NCBI RefSeq assembly: GCF_900188455.1
Contig: NZ_FZOL01000030.1
Coordinates: 1-64,000 of the forward strand
DNA: 64,000 nucleotides
Source: Pseudomonas japonica
GTDB taxonomy: Bacteria > Pseudomonadota > Gammaproteobacteria > Pseudomonadales > Pseudomonadaceae
Reading direction: 5' to 3'
A program made the translations under genes and the position numbers. The notes beneath the pieces were generated by a model. The model did no database searches and was not told where the DNA came from. It worked only from the letters and a program-made list of their open reading frames with translations. Positions 55,421 through 63,927 of the stretch are shown one piece after another; positions within the stretch are counted from its first letter, which is position 1; each line of letters opens with the position of its first letter.

Positions 55421-56481
55421 AAGTGCTGGTGACCGGCGCGGCCGGCTTCATCGGCGCTCACTGCGCGCTGCGCCTGCTGTGCGAGGGGCACCAGGTCATC
55501 GGCCTGGACAACTTCAACGCCTACTACAACCCGGCGCTGAAAGTCGCCCGGAGCGAGTGGGTGCGTCAGCAGGCCGGCGAGTTCTGCCTGCGCATCATCG
55601 ACCTGAGCGACAGCCAGGCCCTCGACCGGCTGTTCGCCGCCGAGCGCTTCGACGTGGTCCTGCACCTGGCCGCCCAGGCCGGGGTGCGCTACTCGCTGGA
55701 CAATCCCAAGGCCTACCTGGACAGCAACCTGGCCGGCTTTCTGAACATTCTCGAAAGCTGCCGGCGCCACCCGGTGCAACACCTGCTGTACGCCTCGTCC
55801 AGCTCGGTGTACGGCGCCAACCGCCAGGTGCCCTACTCGGTGCGTGACGCGGTGGACCATCCGCTGTCGCTGTACGCCGCGAGCAAGAAAGCCAACGAGG
55901 CCATGGCCCACTGCTACAGCCATCTGTTCGGCATTCCCGCCACCGGCCTGCGCTTCTTCACCGTGTACGGCCCCTGGGGGCGTCCGGACATGTCGCCGCT
56001 GCAGTTCGCCACGGCGATCCACGAAGGCCGCCCGCTGCGCCTGTTCAACCACGGCCAGCACCAGCGCGACTTCACCTATATCGACGACATCGTCGAGAGC
56101 CTGGTGCGCCTGATGCCCCTGGCGCCACAGGCCAATCCGCACTGGGACGCCTTCACCCCCGATCCGGCCAGCAGCCACGCGCCCTGGCGCCTGTACAACA
56201 TCGGCGGGCAACGCCCGGTGGCCCTGCTCGACTACGTCGCCCTGCTGGAAAAGCACCTAGGGCGCAAGGCCGAGGTGGAACTGCTGCCGCTGCAAGCGGG
56301 CGATGTCCTCGATACCTGCGCCGAGTCCGGCGATCTGGCCGCGGCCACCGGCTTCACCCCGCGGATATCCCTGGATGACGGGCTCGGGCGCTTCGCCGCC
56401 TGGTTCTTCGACCACTACCTGCCGCTGCTCGGGACGCCAGCGCAGGACAACCGGGCCATGCCCGCTGAAGTTTGGAGGTAG
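55417..56481 (+). CDS. UDP-glucuronate 4-epimerase
   Basis: 354 residues of the extended SDR family: GAAGFIG at 7-13, GLDNFNAYYNPALK, and the catalytic Tyr153-x3-Lys157 (YAASKK). The segment FFTVYGPWGRPDMSPLQFATAI is characteristic of UDP-glucuronate 4-epimerases. It turns UDP-glucuronate into UDP-galacturonate, so together with the dehydrogenase upstream the polymer probably contains uronic acids. Start ATG 55417 overlaps the previous stop. Confidence 0.93.
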   Translation: MKVLVTGAAGFIGAHCALRLLCEGHQVIGLDNFNAYYNPALKVARSEWVRQQAGEFCLRIIDLSDSQALDRLFAAERFDVVLHLAAQAGVRYSLDNPKAYLDSNLAGFLNILESCRRHPVQHLLYASSSSVYGANRQVPYSVRDAVDHPLSLYAASKKANEAMAHCYSHLFGIPATGLRFFTVYGPWGRPDMSPLQFATAIHEGRPLRLFNHGQHQRDFTYIDDIVESLVRLMPLAPQANPHWDAFTPDPASSHAPWRLYNIGGQRPVALLDYVALLEKHLGRKAEVELLPLQAGDVLDTCAESGDLAAATGFTPRISLDDGLGRFAAWFFDHYLPLLGTPAQDNRAMPAEVWR

Positions 56482-56483
56482 CG

Positions 56484-57230
56484 ATGACCGGACAACCGCA
56501 AAGCGCCCAGGTACAGGCGCTGCACCAGGACAAACGCATGGACCCGAAACATCGCATGCGCATCGATTCGGCGGTGCACAAGCAGGGCCGCGGCTGGTTC
56601 ACCGGACGCATCGGCGGCCGGCCCTGGACCCTGTCGCGCACCAATCGCTGCATCGCCGCCTTCGGCGCCGTGTGCCTGATCATCCTGCTGTCGCCGCTGC
56701 TGCTGGGGCTCGCCGTCCTGGTCAAGGCCAGCGGCCCGGGCCCGGTGCTCTTCGTGCAACGGCGCACCGGTTACCGCGGACGCTGCTTCGGCATGTTCAA
56801 GTTCCGCACCATGGTCGCCAACGCCGAGGCGCTGAAAGAATCCCTGCGCCACCTGAACAAGCACGGCGCCCAATCCATCGACTTCAAGATCGACGATGAC
56901 CCGCGGGTAACCCGGATCGGCCGCTGGCTCCGGCGCAGCAGCCTGGACGAGCTACCCAACCTGTTCAACGTAGTACGCGGCGACATGCGCCTGGTCGGGC
57001 CTCGACCCACCTCGTTCAACGCCTACCGCTACAAGGACAGCCACCTCGCGCGCCTGAGCATCTACCCGGGCATGACCGGTCTCTGGCAGATCTCCGGACG
57101 CAGCGACATCGACTTCGACCAGCGGGTCGAGCTGGACCTCAGCTACATCGCCGAACAGAGCCTGAGCCTGGACCTGAAGATCCTGCTCAAGACTCCCTTC
57201 AAAGTCTTCACTGGCCACGGAGCAAGTTGA
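56484..57230 (+). CDS. Initiating sugar-phosphate transferase (PssY/WcaJ C-terminal type)
   Basis: 248 residues from ATG 56484, with GGAGG upstream. One membrane helix (NRCIAAFGAVCLIILLSPLLLGLAVLV) enters the catalytic domain: KASGPGPVLFVQRRTGYRGRCFGMFKFRTMVANAE, then DDPRVTRIGRWLRRSSLDELPNLFNVVRGDMRLVGPRPTSF and PGMTGLWQISGRSDIDFDQRVELDLSYI. It loads the first sugar phosphate onto undecaprenyl phosphate. The long N-terminal membrane part of WcaJ is absent, giving the short PglC-like form. Confidence 0.93.
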   Translation: MTGQPQSAQVQALHQDKRMDPKHRMRIDSAVHKQGRGWFTGRIGGRPWTLSRTNRCIAAFGAVCLIILLSPLLLGLAVLVKASGPGPVLFVQRRTGYRGRCFGMFKFRTMVANAEALKESLRHLNKHGAQSIDFKIDDDPRVTRIGRWLRRSSLDELPNLFNVVRGDMRLVGPRPTSFNAYRYKDSHLARLSIYPGMTGLWQISGRSDIDFDQRVELDLSYIAEQSLSLDLKILLKTPFKVFTGHGAS

Positions 57231-57231
57231 G

Positions 57232-57879
57232 ATGGACGGTTCTACTTCCAGAAGCATGAGTATCGCGACCCCCAGCGAAAGCAACCTGACCTCCACCGTG
57301 CTCGACCAGGATCGACGCCTGCTGCTGGTCACCGCCGCCAACCGCGGCAGTGGCACCAGCACCAGCGCCCTGGCCGTGGCCAGCCAGCTGTCACAGTTGA
57401 GCAGCGGCTCGGTGCTGCTGGTGGACGCCAGCAACGACACCAGCAACCTCAGCCAGCAGTTGGGCCTGACCCGGCTGCGCGGCTTCCACGACCTGCTGTT
57501 CGATGACCAGACCCCGCCCCTGCCGCAGGACTGCGTCGTGCGCCTGTCCGACCAGAACTTCGACGTGCTGCCCAGCGGCGTGCACAAGCGTGGCGGCGAA
57601 CGTCTCGACCCGGAACTGCTGCGCGCGCTGCTGCAGCGCCTGGCCAGCGACTACCGCTTCGTGGTGATCGACGGCGAGGCGATCTACAGCGGCACCGACA
57701 GCCTGGTCATGGGGCCCCTGGTGGACGGCGTGATCCTGGTGATCAACGCCGAGGACACCCGCCGCGAAGTGGCCCAGGCCGCCAGCCAGCGTCTGGTCCA
57801 GGCCGGCGCCCTGCTGATCGGCAGCGTGTTCAACCGCCGCCGCTACTACATGCCCAAGTGGCTGTACGAGAACCTCTGA
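57232..57879 (+). CDS. CpsD/BY-kinase-like ATPase with degenerate P-loop
   Basis: 215 residues. The fold is that of the cytoplasmic kinase part of Wzc/CpsD (LLLVTAANRGSGTSTSALAVASQLSQLSSGSVLLVDAS, VVIDGEAIYSGTDSLVMGPLVDGVILVI). The Walker A loop reads NRGSGTST, where the lysine of GxGKS/T is replaced by Thr, so ATP hydrolysis and tyrosine phosphorylation are doubtful. The C-terminal tyrosines (RRRYYMPKWLYENL) are few but present. It likely partners with the co-polymerase two genes downstream. Confidence 0.85.
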   Translation: MDGSTSRSMSIATPSESNLTSTVLDQDRRLLLVTAANRGSGTSTSALAVASQLSQLSSGSVLLVDASNDTSNLSQQLGLTRLRGFHDLLFDDQTPPLPQDCVVRLSDQNFDVLPSGVHKRGGERLDPELLRALLQRLASDYRFVVIDGEAIYSGTDSLVMGPLVDGVILVINAEDTRREVAQAASQRLVQAGALLIGSVFNRRRYYMPKWLYENL

Positions 57880-57900
57880 GCCGACCGTGCGAGGGACACA

Positions 57901-58929
57901 ATGATGAAAACCACCCTGATCGCCCTGTTCGCCTTGTTGCCGCTGGCGGCCTGCACCAGCAACCAGGAGATGCGCCAGATGCCGGTGCAGATCCTCACCG
58001 CGCCACCCGCCAGCGCCCAAGCCAGCGAACTCACCAGCAAGGAACAGGTGCTGCGTCCGCAGGACGTGCTGGATGTGATCTTCCACATCAGCACCAGCGG
58101 CTCCGACGCCTACCGCATCCAGTCCGGCGATACCGTCGGGCTCAGCTTTCTCTCCGCCAGTTCGCTGAATGGCAACCAGCTGGTGCTGCCCGATGGCCGT
58201 ATCGAGCTGCCGGGCGCCAACACCTCGGTGCAGGTCGCCGGGATGACCCCGGACCAGGCCCGCGCCGCGATCCAGCAGGCGTACCGCAACAAGAGCCTGT
58301 TCCAGCCCAACCGCGACCAGTTGACCGTGCAGGTGATCAGCCCGCTGACCAATGAGCTGAACCTGAAAAGCGCGCTGAACCACCCGGCCACCGGCATGAG
58401 CCGGGAAATCACGGTGAACAGCGACGGTCGCGCCAACTTCCCGGAAATCGGCTCGGTGCCCCTGCAGGGCATGACCGTGACCCAGCTGGAGACCTACCTG
58501 AACCAGCGCTACGCCGACCTGCCGGGGCGCATGACCGTGGACGTGATGCTCAAGTCCACCGCGGTCAACGAGATCTACGTGCTGGGTGAAGTCGGCCAGC
58601 CCGGCGCCTACCCGATCCGCCGTCCGGTCTCGGTCCTCGAAGCCCTGACCCTGGCCCGCGGGCCGAGCATCAAGGCGCGCCTGGACTCGGTGGTGATCAT
58701 GCGGCGCAACGGCAACCAGGTGCAGGCCATGCCCTACAACGTCGACCAGGCCCTGGACGCCAGCGCCGCGCAGGTGGCCTACCTGCAACCGGACGACATG
58801 CTCTACGTGCCCAAGACCAAGCTCGCCAGTGCCGGCGAACTGGCCCGGCAACTGGCCGACGTAGTGCTGTTCCAGGGCGTGGGCTTCAGCTTCGGCTACC
58901 GCGTCGACAACAAAGACAGCGACAACTGA
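57901..58929 (+). CDS. Polysaccharide export lipoprotein (Wza family)
   Basis: 342 residues. Signal peptide with lipobox PLAAC (Cys18). The poly-export domain begins LRPQDVLDVIFHISTSGSDAYRIQSGDTVGL and the following SLBB-like domains contain GRIELPGANTSVQVAGMTPDQARAAIQQAYRN and VNEIYVLGEVGQPGAYPIRRPVSVLEALTLARG. It forms the outer membrane channel for the polymer. A duplicated 'GDTVG...PDGRIELP' like region (VNSDGRANFPEIGSV) is visible. Start ATG 57901 (a second at 57904). Confidence 0.93.
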   Translation: MMKTTLIALFALLPLAACTSNQEMRQMPVQILTAPPASAQASELTSKEQVLRPQDVLDVIFHISTSGSDAYRIQSGDTVGLSFLSASSLNGNQLVLPDGRIELPGANTSVQVAGMTPDQARAAIQQAYRNKSLFQPNRDQLTVQVISPLTNELNLKSALNHPATGMSREITVNSDGRANFPEIGSVPLQGMTVTQLETYLNQRYADLPGRMTVDVMLKSTAVNEIYVLGEVGQPGAYPIRRPVSVLEALTLARGPSIKARLDSVVIMRRNGNQVQAMPYNVDQALDASAAQVAYLQPDDMLYVPKTKLASAGELARQLADVVLFQGVGFSFGYRVDNKDSDN

Positions 58930-58947
58930 TTCCAGGGGTACGGCGAC

Positions 58948-60513
58948 ATGAATCCCAACGAGAACTACCTGCACGAATTCTTCCGCATCTTCTTCGCCAA
59001 CCGGCAATTGGTGAAACGGATCTTCCTCGTCTTCGCGGTGATCGCCCTGATCCTGCCGCTGGTGCTGCGCCAGAGCTTCGACATTGGCGCGGAAGTCATC
59101 GTCCAGTCGAAGAAGCTGTCGCAGAGCGACACCAACACCGCCCTGGCCCAGGAAACCGACAAGTTCATTCCGCCGTCCCTGGCGGACATGGAAACGGAGA
59201 GCAACATCCTCCGTTCGCCGACCCTGATTCGCCAGACCATCAACCAGCTGCGCGCCGAGGGTAAATACGCGGTGGAGCCCAGCATGCTCGATCAGTGGGT
59301 ATTGACCCCGCTGCACCTGCATGTGATCGACCCGCTGCGCACCGCCCTGGGCCTGAAGGTCGCCTCGGCCGGCGACAGCCAGCTCGATGCCCTGACCGAA
59401 CAGGCGGTGAAGGACCTCAAGGTCGAGACCCTGCCCGGCTCCAATGTGATCTCGGTGAACTACAGCTTCGCCGATCCGGCCCAGGGCACCGTGTTCGTCG
59501 CCCGCCTGCTCGACAACTTCCTGAAGAGCCGTCAGGAGCTGCAGTCCAACGGACTGCCGGAATCCTTCTACGAACAGAAGAAACTCCAGTACCAGACCCG
59601 TCTCGACGATCTCGAAAGCAAACGCCTGAACCTGCTGGAAAGCAATGGTTCGTCGGATCCGAAGGAAGAGATCACCTTCCGCCTGAACGCGATCAACACC
59701 GAGGAACAGGCGCTGAACCTGTACCGCGACCGCCTGCTGCAAAGCCAGCGCTGGCTCGACTACCTGAAGTCGTCCCTGGCCACCGCCAGTGCGGCGAAGA
59801 TGAACGACTACAGCTTCCCGTTCACCTTCACCACCACGGTGGACAACGTGGCCTTCGAGGACCGCGAGATCAAGCAGCTGGGCGAACAGCTGACCACCCA
59901 GGTGTCGCGCTACGGCAATGACGTGGCGATCTTCCAGCCCAACAGCGAACCGATGCAGCTGCAGCGCGACCAGATCAGCCGGACCCGCCAGCAGTTCCTC
60001 AAGGTGGTCGCCAACCGCATCCGCGAGCGCGAGAAGGACCTGACCGTGGTCCAGGAAGTGATCGCGCAGAAGACCGCGCGCATCGGTGAACTGAAGGGCC
60101 GCATCCACCAGCTCCAGGAAACCCAGAGCAAGGCGCGTCAGCTCGACACCGAGATCGATGCCCTGCACAAGGCCTTCTTCACCTACACCCAGCGCTACGA
60201 AGAAAGCCGCGGCCAGGGCCAGCTGGACAACCTGTCCAACGCGCGCATCCTCAGCGCGCCGTACCAGCCGACCGAAGCGGCGTTCCCGCGGCCTGGCCTG
60301 ATCGTGCCGTTCGGCATGCTCACCGGCCTGCTGTTCGCCATTGCCCTGGTCTACGTCCGCGAGTTCTTCGACCACCGCTTCAAGCATCCGGCACAGATCG
60401 GCCATGAACTGAACCTGCCGGTACTGCTGGTGATCAACGACCAGGCACCGGAGCTGCCCAACCCGCACAAGCAATGGTCGCTGCCGCGCCTGTGGCACTG
60501 GGTGCGCAATTGA
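58948..60513 (+). CDS. Polysaccharide co-polymerase (Wzz/GumC-like)
   Basis: 521 residues. First membrane segment at about 25-42 (IFLVFAVIALILPLVL), second near 460-480 (LIVPFGMLTGLLFAIALVYVREFF); between them is a long periplasmic part with coiled coils (FYEQKKLQYQTRLDDLESKRLNLL, and RIREREKDLTVVQEVIAQKTARIGELKGRIHQL). This is the layout of chain-length co-polymerases of the Wzc/GumC type lacking a fused kinase, which fits the separate CpsD-like protein upstream. It controls length and couples synthesis to Wza export. Confidence 0.9.
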   Translation: MNPNENYLHEFFRIFFANRQLVKRIFLVFAVIALILPLVLRQSFDIGAEVIVQSKKLSQSDTNTALAQETDKFIPPSLADMETESNILRSPTLIRQTINQLRAEGKYAVEPSMLDQWVLTPLHLHVIDPLRTALGLKVASAGDSQLDALTEQAVKDLKVETLPGSNVISVNYSFADPAQGTVFVARLLDNFLKSRQELQSNGLPESFYEQKKLQYQTRLDDLESKRLNLLESNGSSDPKEEITFRLNAINTEEQALNLYRDRLLQSQRWLDYLKSSLATASAAKMNDYSFPFTFTTTVDNVAFEDREIKQLGEQLTTQVSRYGNDVAIFQPNSEPMQLQRDQISRTRQQFLKVVANRIREREKDLTVVQEVIAQKTARIGELKGRIHQLQETQSKARQLDTEIDALHKAFFTYTQRYEESRGQGQLDNLSNARILSAPYQPTEAAFPRPGLIVPFGMLTGLLFAIALVYVREFFDHRFKHPAQIGHELNLPVLLVINDQAPELPNPHKQWSLPRLWHWVRN

Positions 60514-61598
60514 ACGCCGCGGCCCCGCGCCAGCCGATCGTCCACCTGCTCAACAGCGGTGGTTTCTACGGCGCCGAGCGCATGCTGCTGGACCACTGCC
60601 GGGCCACCCCCGGGCAGCATCGGGTGGTGTTTCTCGAAGCACCGGACGAGTTGCTGGCGCGCTTTCGCGAAGCCGGGGTGGACTGCCAGCGCTGCACCGG
60701 GGTGACGGGGCTGCGCGCGGCCCTGCGCGGCGAGCGGGACGTTCGTCCGCTGCTGCTCAACGCGCACAACTTCCGCGGCCTGCTGTTCGGCTGCCTGGCG
60801 GCACTGCTGTGGCGCCTGCCGCTGGTCTCGACCCAGCACGGCTTCACCCCGCGCAGCCACAAGCAGCGCCTGTACACCTGGCTGACCCTGCGCCTGTGCC
60901 GTTCGCCGCTGGTCAGCCAGGTGGTCTGCGTCGCCGACAGCATCGCGCGGATCCTGCGCGATGCCGGCGTCTCGGGCAGCAAGGTGCGGGTGATTCCCAA
61001 CGGTCTGCCGGAGAGCACCGAGCCCGCCCCGCGCCACACCGGCAACGGCCAATGGCTGGCCGGCTATGTCGGGCGCCTGAGCAGCGAGAAAGGCCCCGAC
61101 CTGTTTCTCGACACCCTGATCCCGCTGTGCCAGCGCTACCCGCAGCTGCACGGCGTGATGCTCGGTGACGGCCCGGAACTGCCGGCCCTGCGCGCGCGCA
61201 TCGGCGCCGCCGGGCTGCTCGAACGCATCCGCCTGCCGGGCTTCCAGCACGACATGCGCGCCTGGATGGGTCGCCTCGATGCCCTGGTGATCAGCTCGCG
61301 GACCGAAGGCACGCCGATGATCCTCCTCGAAGCCATGCAGGACGGCGTGCCCGTGGTGGCCTTCGGCGTCGGCGGCATTCCCGATGTCATCGAGCATGGC
61401 CGCAGCGGTCTGCTGGCCCGACCGCTGGCGGTGGACGAACTGGCGACGCAACTGGCCGCGCTGATCGACGACCCGGCCCAGGCCGGCGAACTGATCGCCC
61501 AGGCCCGCCGCACCCAACGCGAACGCTACCACCTGCCCACCCTGGCCCAGCGCTGGGCCCAGGTCTACCTGGGCGCTGCAACGGAGGTCCGCGCATGA
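60474..61598 (+). CDS. Glycosyltransferase, GT4 family
   Basis: 374 residues from ATG 60474; a TTG at 60510 overlapping the co-polymerase stop would give 362 residues and may be the true start, since homology-like sequence begins at IVHLLNSGGFYGAERMLLDHC. The C-terminal Rossmann domain has GNGQWLAGYVGRLSSEKGPDLFLDTLIPL and RTEGTPMILLEAMQDGVPVVAFGVGGIPDVIEHGRSGLL, the E-x7-E region of retaining GT4 enzymes. It adds a sugar from a nucleotide donor to the lipid-linked unit. Confidence 0.92.
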   Translation: MVAAAPVALGAQLNAAAPRQPIVHLLNSGGFYGAERMLLDHCRATPGQHRVVFLEAPDELLARFREAGVDCQRCTGVTGLRAALRGERDVRPLLLNAHNFRGLLFGCLAALLWRLPLVSTQHGFTPRSHKQRLYTWLTLRLCRSPLVSQVVCVADSIARILRDAGVSGSKVRVIPNGLPESTEPAPRHTGNGQWLAGYVGRLSSEKGPDLFLDTLIPLCQRYPQLHGVMLGDGPELPALRARIGAAGLLERIRLPGFQHDMRAWMGRLDALVISSRTEGTPMILLEAMQDGVPVVAFGVGGIPDVIEHGRSGLLARPLAVDELATQLAALIDDPAQAGELIAQARRTQRERYHLPTLAQRWAQVYLGAATEVRA

Positions 61599-62965
61599 TC
61601 CTGCCCCTGTCCCTGATCGGGCTGTTCGGCCTCGCCGCCCTGGCCCTGCTGGCCAGCCCCTGGCCCTACCTCGCCCCTGGCATGGTGCTGGCCCTCGCCG
61701 GCCTGCTCGCCCTGTGGCGGCGTCCGGTCTGGGGCCTGCTGGCGATTATCGCCCTGGTGCCGTTCGAAGGCCTGTTCAAGGACAGCGACCTGTCCGCCAC
61801 CAAGCTGATCGGCGCCGGCCTCGGCCTGATCCTGATGCTGCAGCTGGCCAGCGGCAAACTCAGCGGTGAGCGCCTGCGCAGCAACCTGTGGCCGCTGCTG
61901 CTGGCCTTCCTCGCCTGTTACCTGCTGAGTTTCTGCCTCAGCGAAAGCTGGGCGATGTCGGCCCAGCACCTGCGCGAACTGCTGATCGGCCTGCTGCTGT
62001 TCGTCATGACCCTGCTCATCGGCCGCGAGCTGAACCTGACCCTGCTGGCGCGCCTGGTGACCCTGAGCGTGGCCGCCACCTGCGCGCTGGCGATGTTTTC
62101 CAGCAAGTACCAGAACCAGGGCCGCGCCCAGGGCCTGCTCGACGACCCCAACGTCTTCGCCGTGCTGATTGCCTTCGCCGTGCCGCTGGCGATCTGGCTG
62201 CTGCTGACCAGCCCGAACCTGCGCCAGCGCCTGCTCTGGCTGGTCTGCGCCGGGCTGCTGCTGGCCGGCATGACCCGCACCGAGTCGCGCTCCGGCCTGG
62301 TGGTGCTGCTGCTCAGCCTGGGCATCGGTCTGTACCACTACCGGGTGCAACTGACCCGCATCCGCCCGCGCCACCTCGGCCTGGTCATGCTCGCCCTGGC
62401 CCTGCTGCTGCCGGCGGCGGCGACGGTGATGCCGGCCAAGTACCTGGAGCGCATCCAGTCGCTGAGTGTGCTCAGGTCCGGGGTCAACGCGCACAAGGAC
62501 GACTCGCTGGGGCGCCGTGCGTCCTACATCGTGGTCGGCGGCAAGATGATCCGCGACAACCCGCTGCTCGGCTCCGGCCCCGGCACCTTCCCCCTGCATT
62601 ACGCCACCACCGGTTACGCCAAGGCGTTCTCGGCCAATCGCAAGGCCACCGACCTGTATCGCCGCGCCCACAACACCTACCTGGAACTGTTCAGCGAGAT
62701 CGGCCTGCCCGGCGGTCTGCTCTTCGTCGGCATGATCGCCCTGGCCCTGCGCAACTTCTGGGCGGCCCGCGGCGCCTGGCTGCGCCGGCATGACCTGGCC
62801 AGGGCCGACCTGCTCACCCACCTGAGCATGAGCATGCTGTCGCTGGGCCTGTTCCTGATGTTCCTCAGCGCGCCCAACCACAAGTACCTGTGGATCATGC
62901 TGGCACTGTCGGCGGTGCTGCGCGCCCAGGCCGAGGCCGCGCCGCAACGGGAGCCACGGCCATGA
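61595..62965 (+). CDS. O-antigen ligase/polymerase-like membrane protein (Wzy candidate)
   Basis: 456 residues with about eleven membrane segments. The Wzy_C/O-antigen ligase pattern is clear: GMTRTESRSGLVVLLLSLGIG (the conserved R-S-R/G region) and, after a periplasmic loop, NPLLGSGPGTFPLHY...RRAHNTYLELFSEIGLPGGLLFVGMI ('G.G.g.f.......aHN.yL..l.e.G..g'). In this operon it is the best candidate for the repeat-unit polymerase. It overlaps the GT4 gene by four bases and the GT2 gene by four. Confidence 0.9.
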   Translation: MILPLSLIGLFGLAALALLASPWPYLAPGMVLALAGLLALWRRPVWGLLAIIALVPFEGLFKDSDLSATKLIGAGLGLILMLQLASGKLSGERLRSNLWPLLLAFLACYLLSFCLSESWAMSAQHLRELLIGLLLFVMTLLIGRELNLTLLARLVTLSVAATCALAMFSSKYQNQGRAQGLLDDPNVFAVLIAFAVPLAIWLLLTSPNLRQRLLWLVCAGLLLAGMTRTESRSGLVVLLLSLGIGLYHYRVQLTRIRPRHLGLVMLALALLLPAAATVMPAKYLERIQSLSVLRSGVNAHKDDSLGRRASYIVVGGKMIRDNPLLGSGPGTFPLHYATTGYAKAFSANRKATDLYRRAHNTYLELFSEIGLPGGLLFVGMIALALRNFWAARGAWLRRHDLARADLLTHLSMSMLSLGLFLMFLSAPNHKYLWIMLALSAVLRAQAEAAPQREPRP

Positions 62966-63927
62966 CCCGGGTCGGCATCGTCATTCCGATGTTCAACGAG
63001 AGCCGCCACATCGGCCGCACCCTCACCGCGCTGCGGCGTGCCAGCACCGACGCCGGCGTCGAGTGCCAGGTGATCGTGGTCGACAACGGCTCCAGCGACG
63101 ACGGCCCGCGCATTGCCCGTGCCCTCGGCGCCGAGGTGCTGTGCCTGCCCGGGCTGAGCATCGGTGCCCTGCGCAACCGTGGCGCGGCGGCCTGCGACGG
63201 CGACTGGCTGGCCTTCGTCGATGCCGACATCGAGGTGCCGGAGAGCTGGCTCAGCCGCCTCTTCGAACTGCACGGGCGCGGCGCGGCCGACGTCTTCGCC
63301 CTCGACTGCGATACCCCGCACCAGGCGCCCTGGTTCGCCATCGCCTGGCAGCGCCGCACGCTGCGCGCCGGCGAGCTGCTGCACCTCCAGCAATGGCTGC
63401 CCAGTCCCAACCTGCTGATGCCGCGCCAGTGGTTCGAGGCCGTCGGCGGTTTCGACGAAAACCTGCGCAGCGGCGAAGACAAGGACTTCACCCTGCGTCT
63501 GCACCAGGCCGGCGCGCGCCTGGCGGTGCTACGCGACCCAGTGGTGCTGCACTGGGGCTACGAAGGCAGCTGGAAAGAATGGCTGGGCAAGGAAATGTGG
63601 CGCCAGGGCAGTCATCTGCAGCTGCTGCGCAGCCATGGCGCGAGCCTGCGCCTGTTGCGCTTCCCGGCATTGTCGATGGGCGCCTGGGTGCTGGACGCCA
63701 TGGCCCTGTCGGCGCTGCTCGACGGTTTCCCGCACCTGAGCCTGTCGCTGCTGCTGATCGCCAGCCTGCCGGCCCTGGGCCTGAGTCTGCGGCAGAGCCT
63801 GAAGCACCGTGATCCGCGGCTGATCGTGCAGCTCTGGGGCCTGCACTTCATCCGCCTGCACCTGGCCGGCATGGCCTTCGTCATGAGCCTGTTCAACGTC
63901 ACCACCCGGAGGCCCGCCCGTGGCTGA
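62962..63927 (+). CDS. Glycosyltransferase, GT2 family
   Basis: 321 residues from ATG 62962. The GT-A start TRVGIVIPMFNESRHIGRTLTALRRAS is followed by VIVVDNGSSDDGPRIARALGAEVL, GALRNRGAAACDGDWLAFVDADIEVPESWL (D-x-D motif DAD), and VGGFDENLRSGEDKDFTLRLHQAGARL (the ED acceptor motif). The C terminus has two hydrophobic segments (LDAMALSALLDGFPHLSLSLLLIASLPALGLSL), so it is probably membrane-attached. An inverting sugar transfer in repeat-unit assembly is expected. Confidence 0.93.
   Translation: MTRVGIVIPMFNESRHIGRTLTALRRASTDAGVECQVIVVDNGSSDDGPRIARALGAEVLCLPGLSIGALRNRGAAACDGDWLAFVDADIEVPESWLSRLFELHGRGAADVFALDCDTPHQAPWFAIAWQRRTLRAGELLHLQQWLPSPNLLMPRQWFEAVGGFDENLRSGEDKDFTLRLHQAGARLAVLRDPVVLHWGYEGSWKEWLGKEMWRQGSHLQLLRSHGASLRLLRFPALSMGAWVLDAMALSALLDGFPHLSLSLLLIASLPALGLSLRQSLKHRDPRLIVQLWGLHFIRLHLAGMAFVMSLFNVTTRRPARG

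Noticed and set aside
57391..60498. A 1035-codon open frame on the - strand
   Set aside because: It lies opposite the CpsD-like, Wza-like and Wzz-like genes and is rich in His, Gln, Val, Gly and Asp, the usual signature of antisense frames in GC-rich DNA. No domain is visible.
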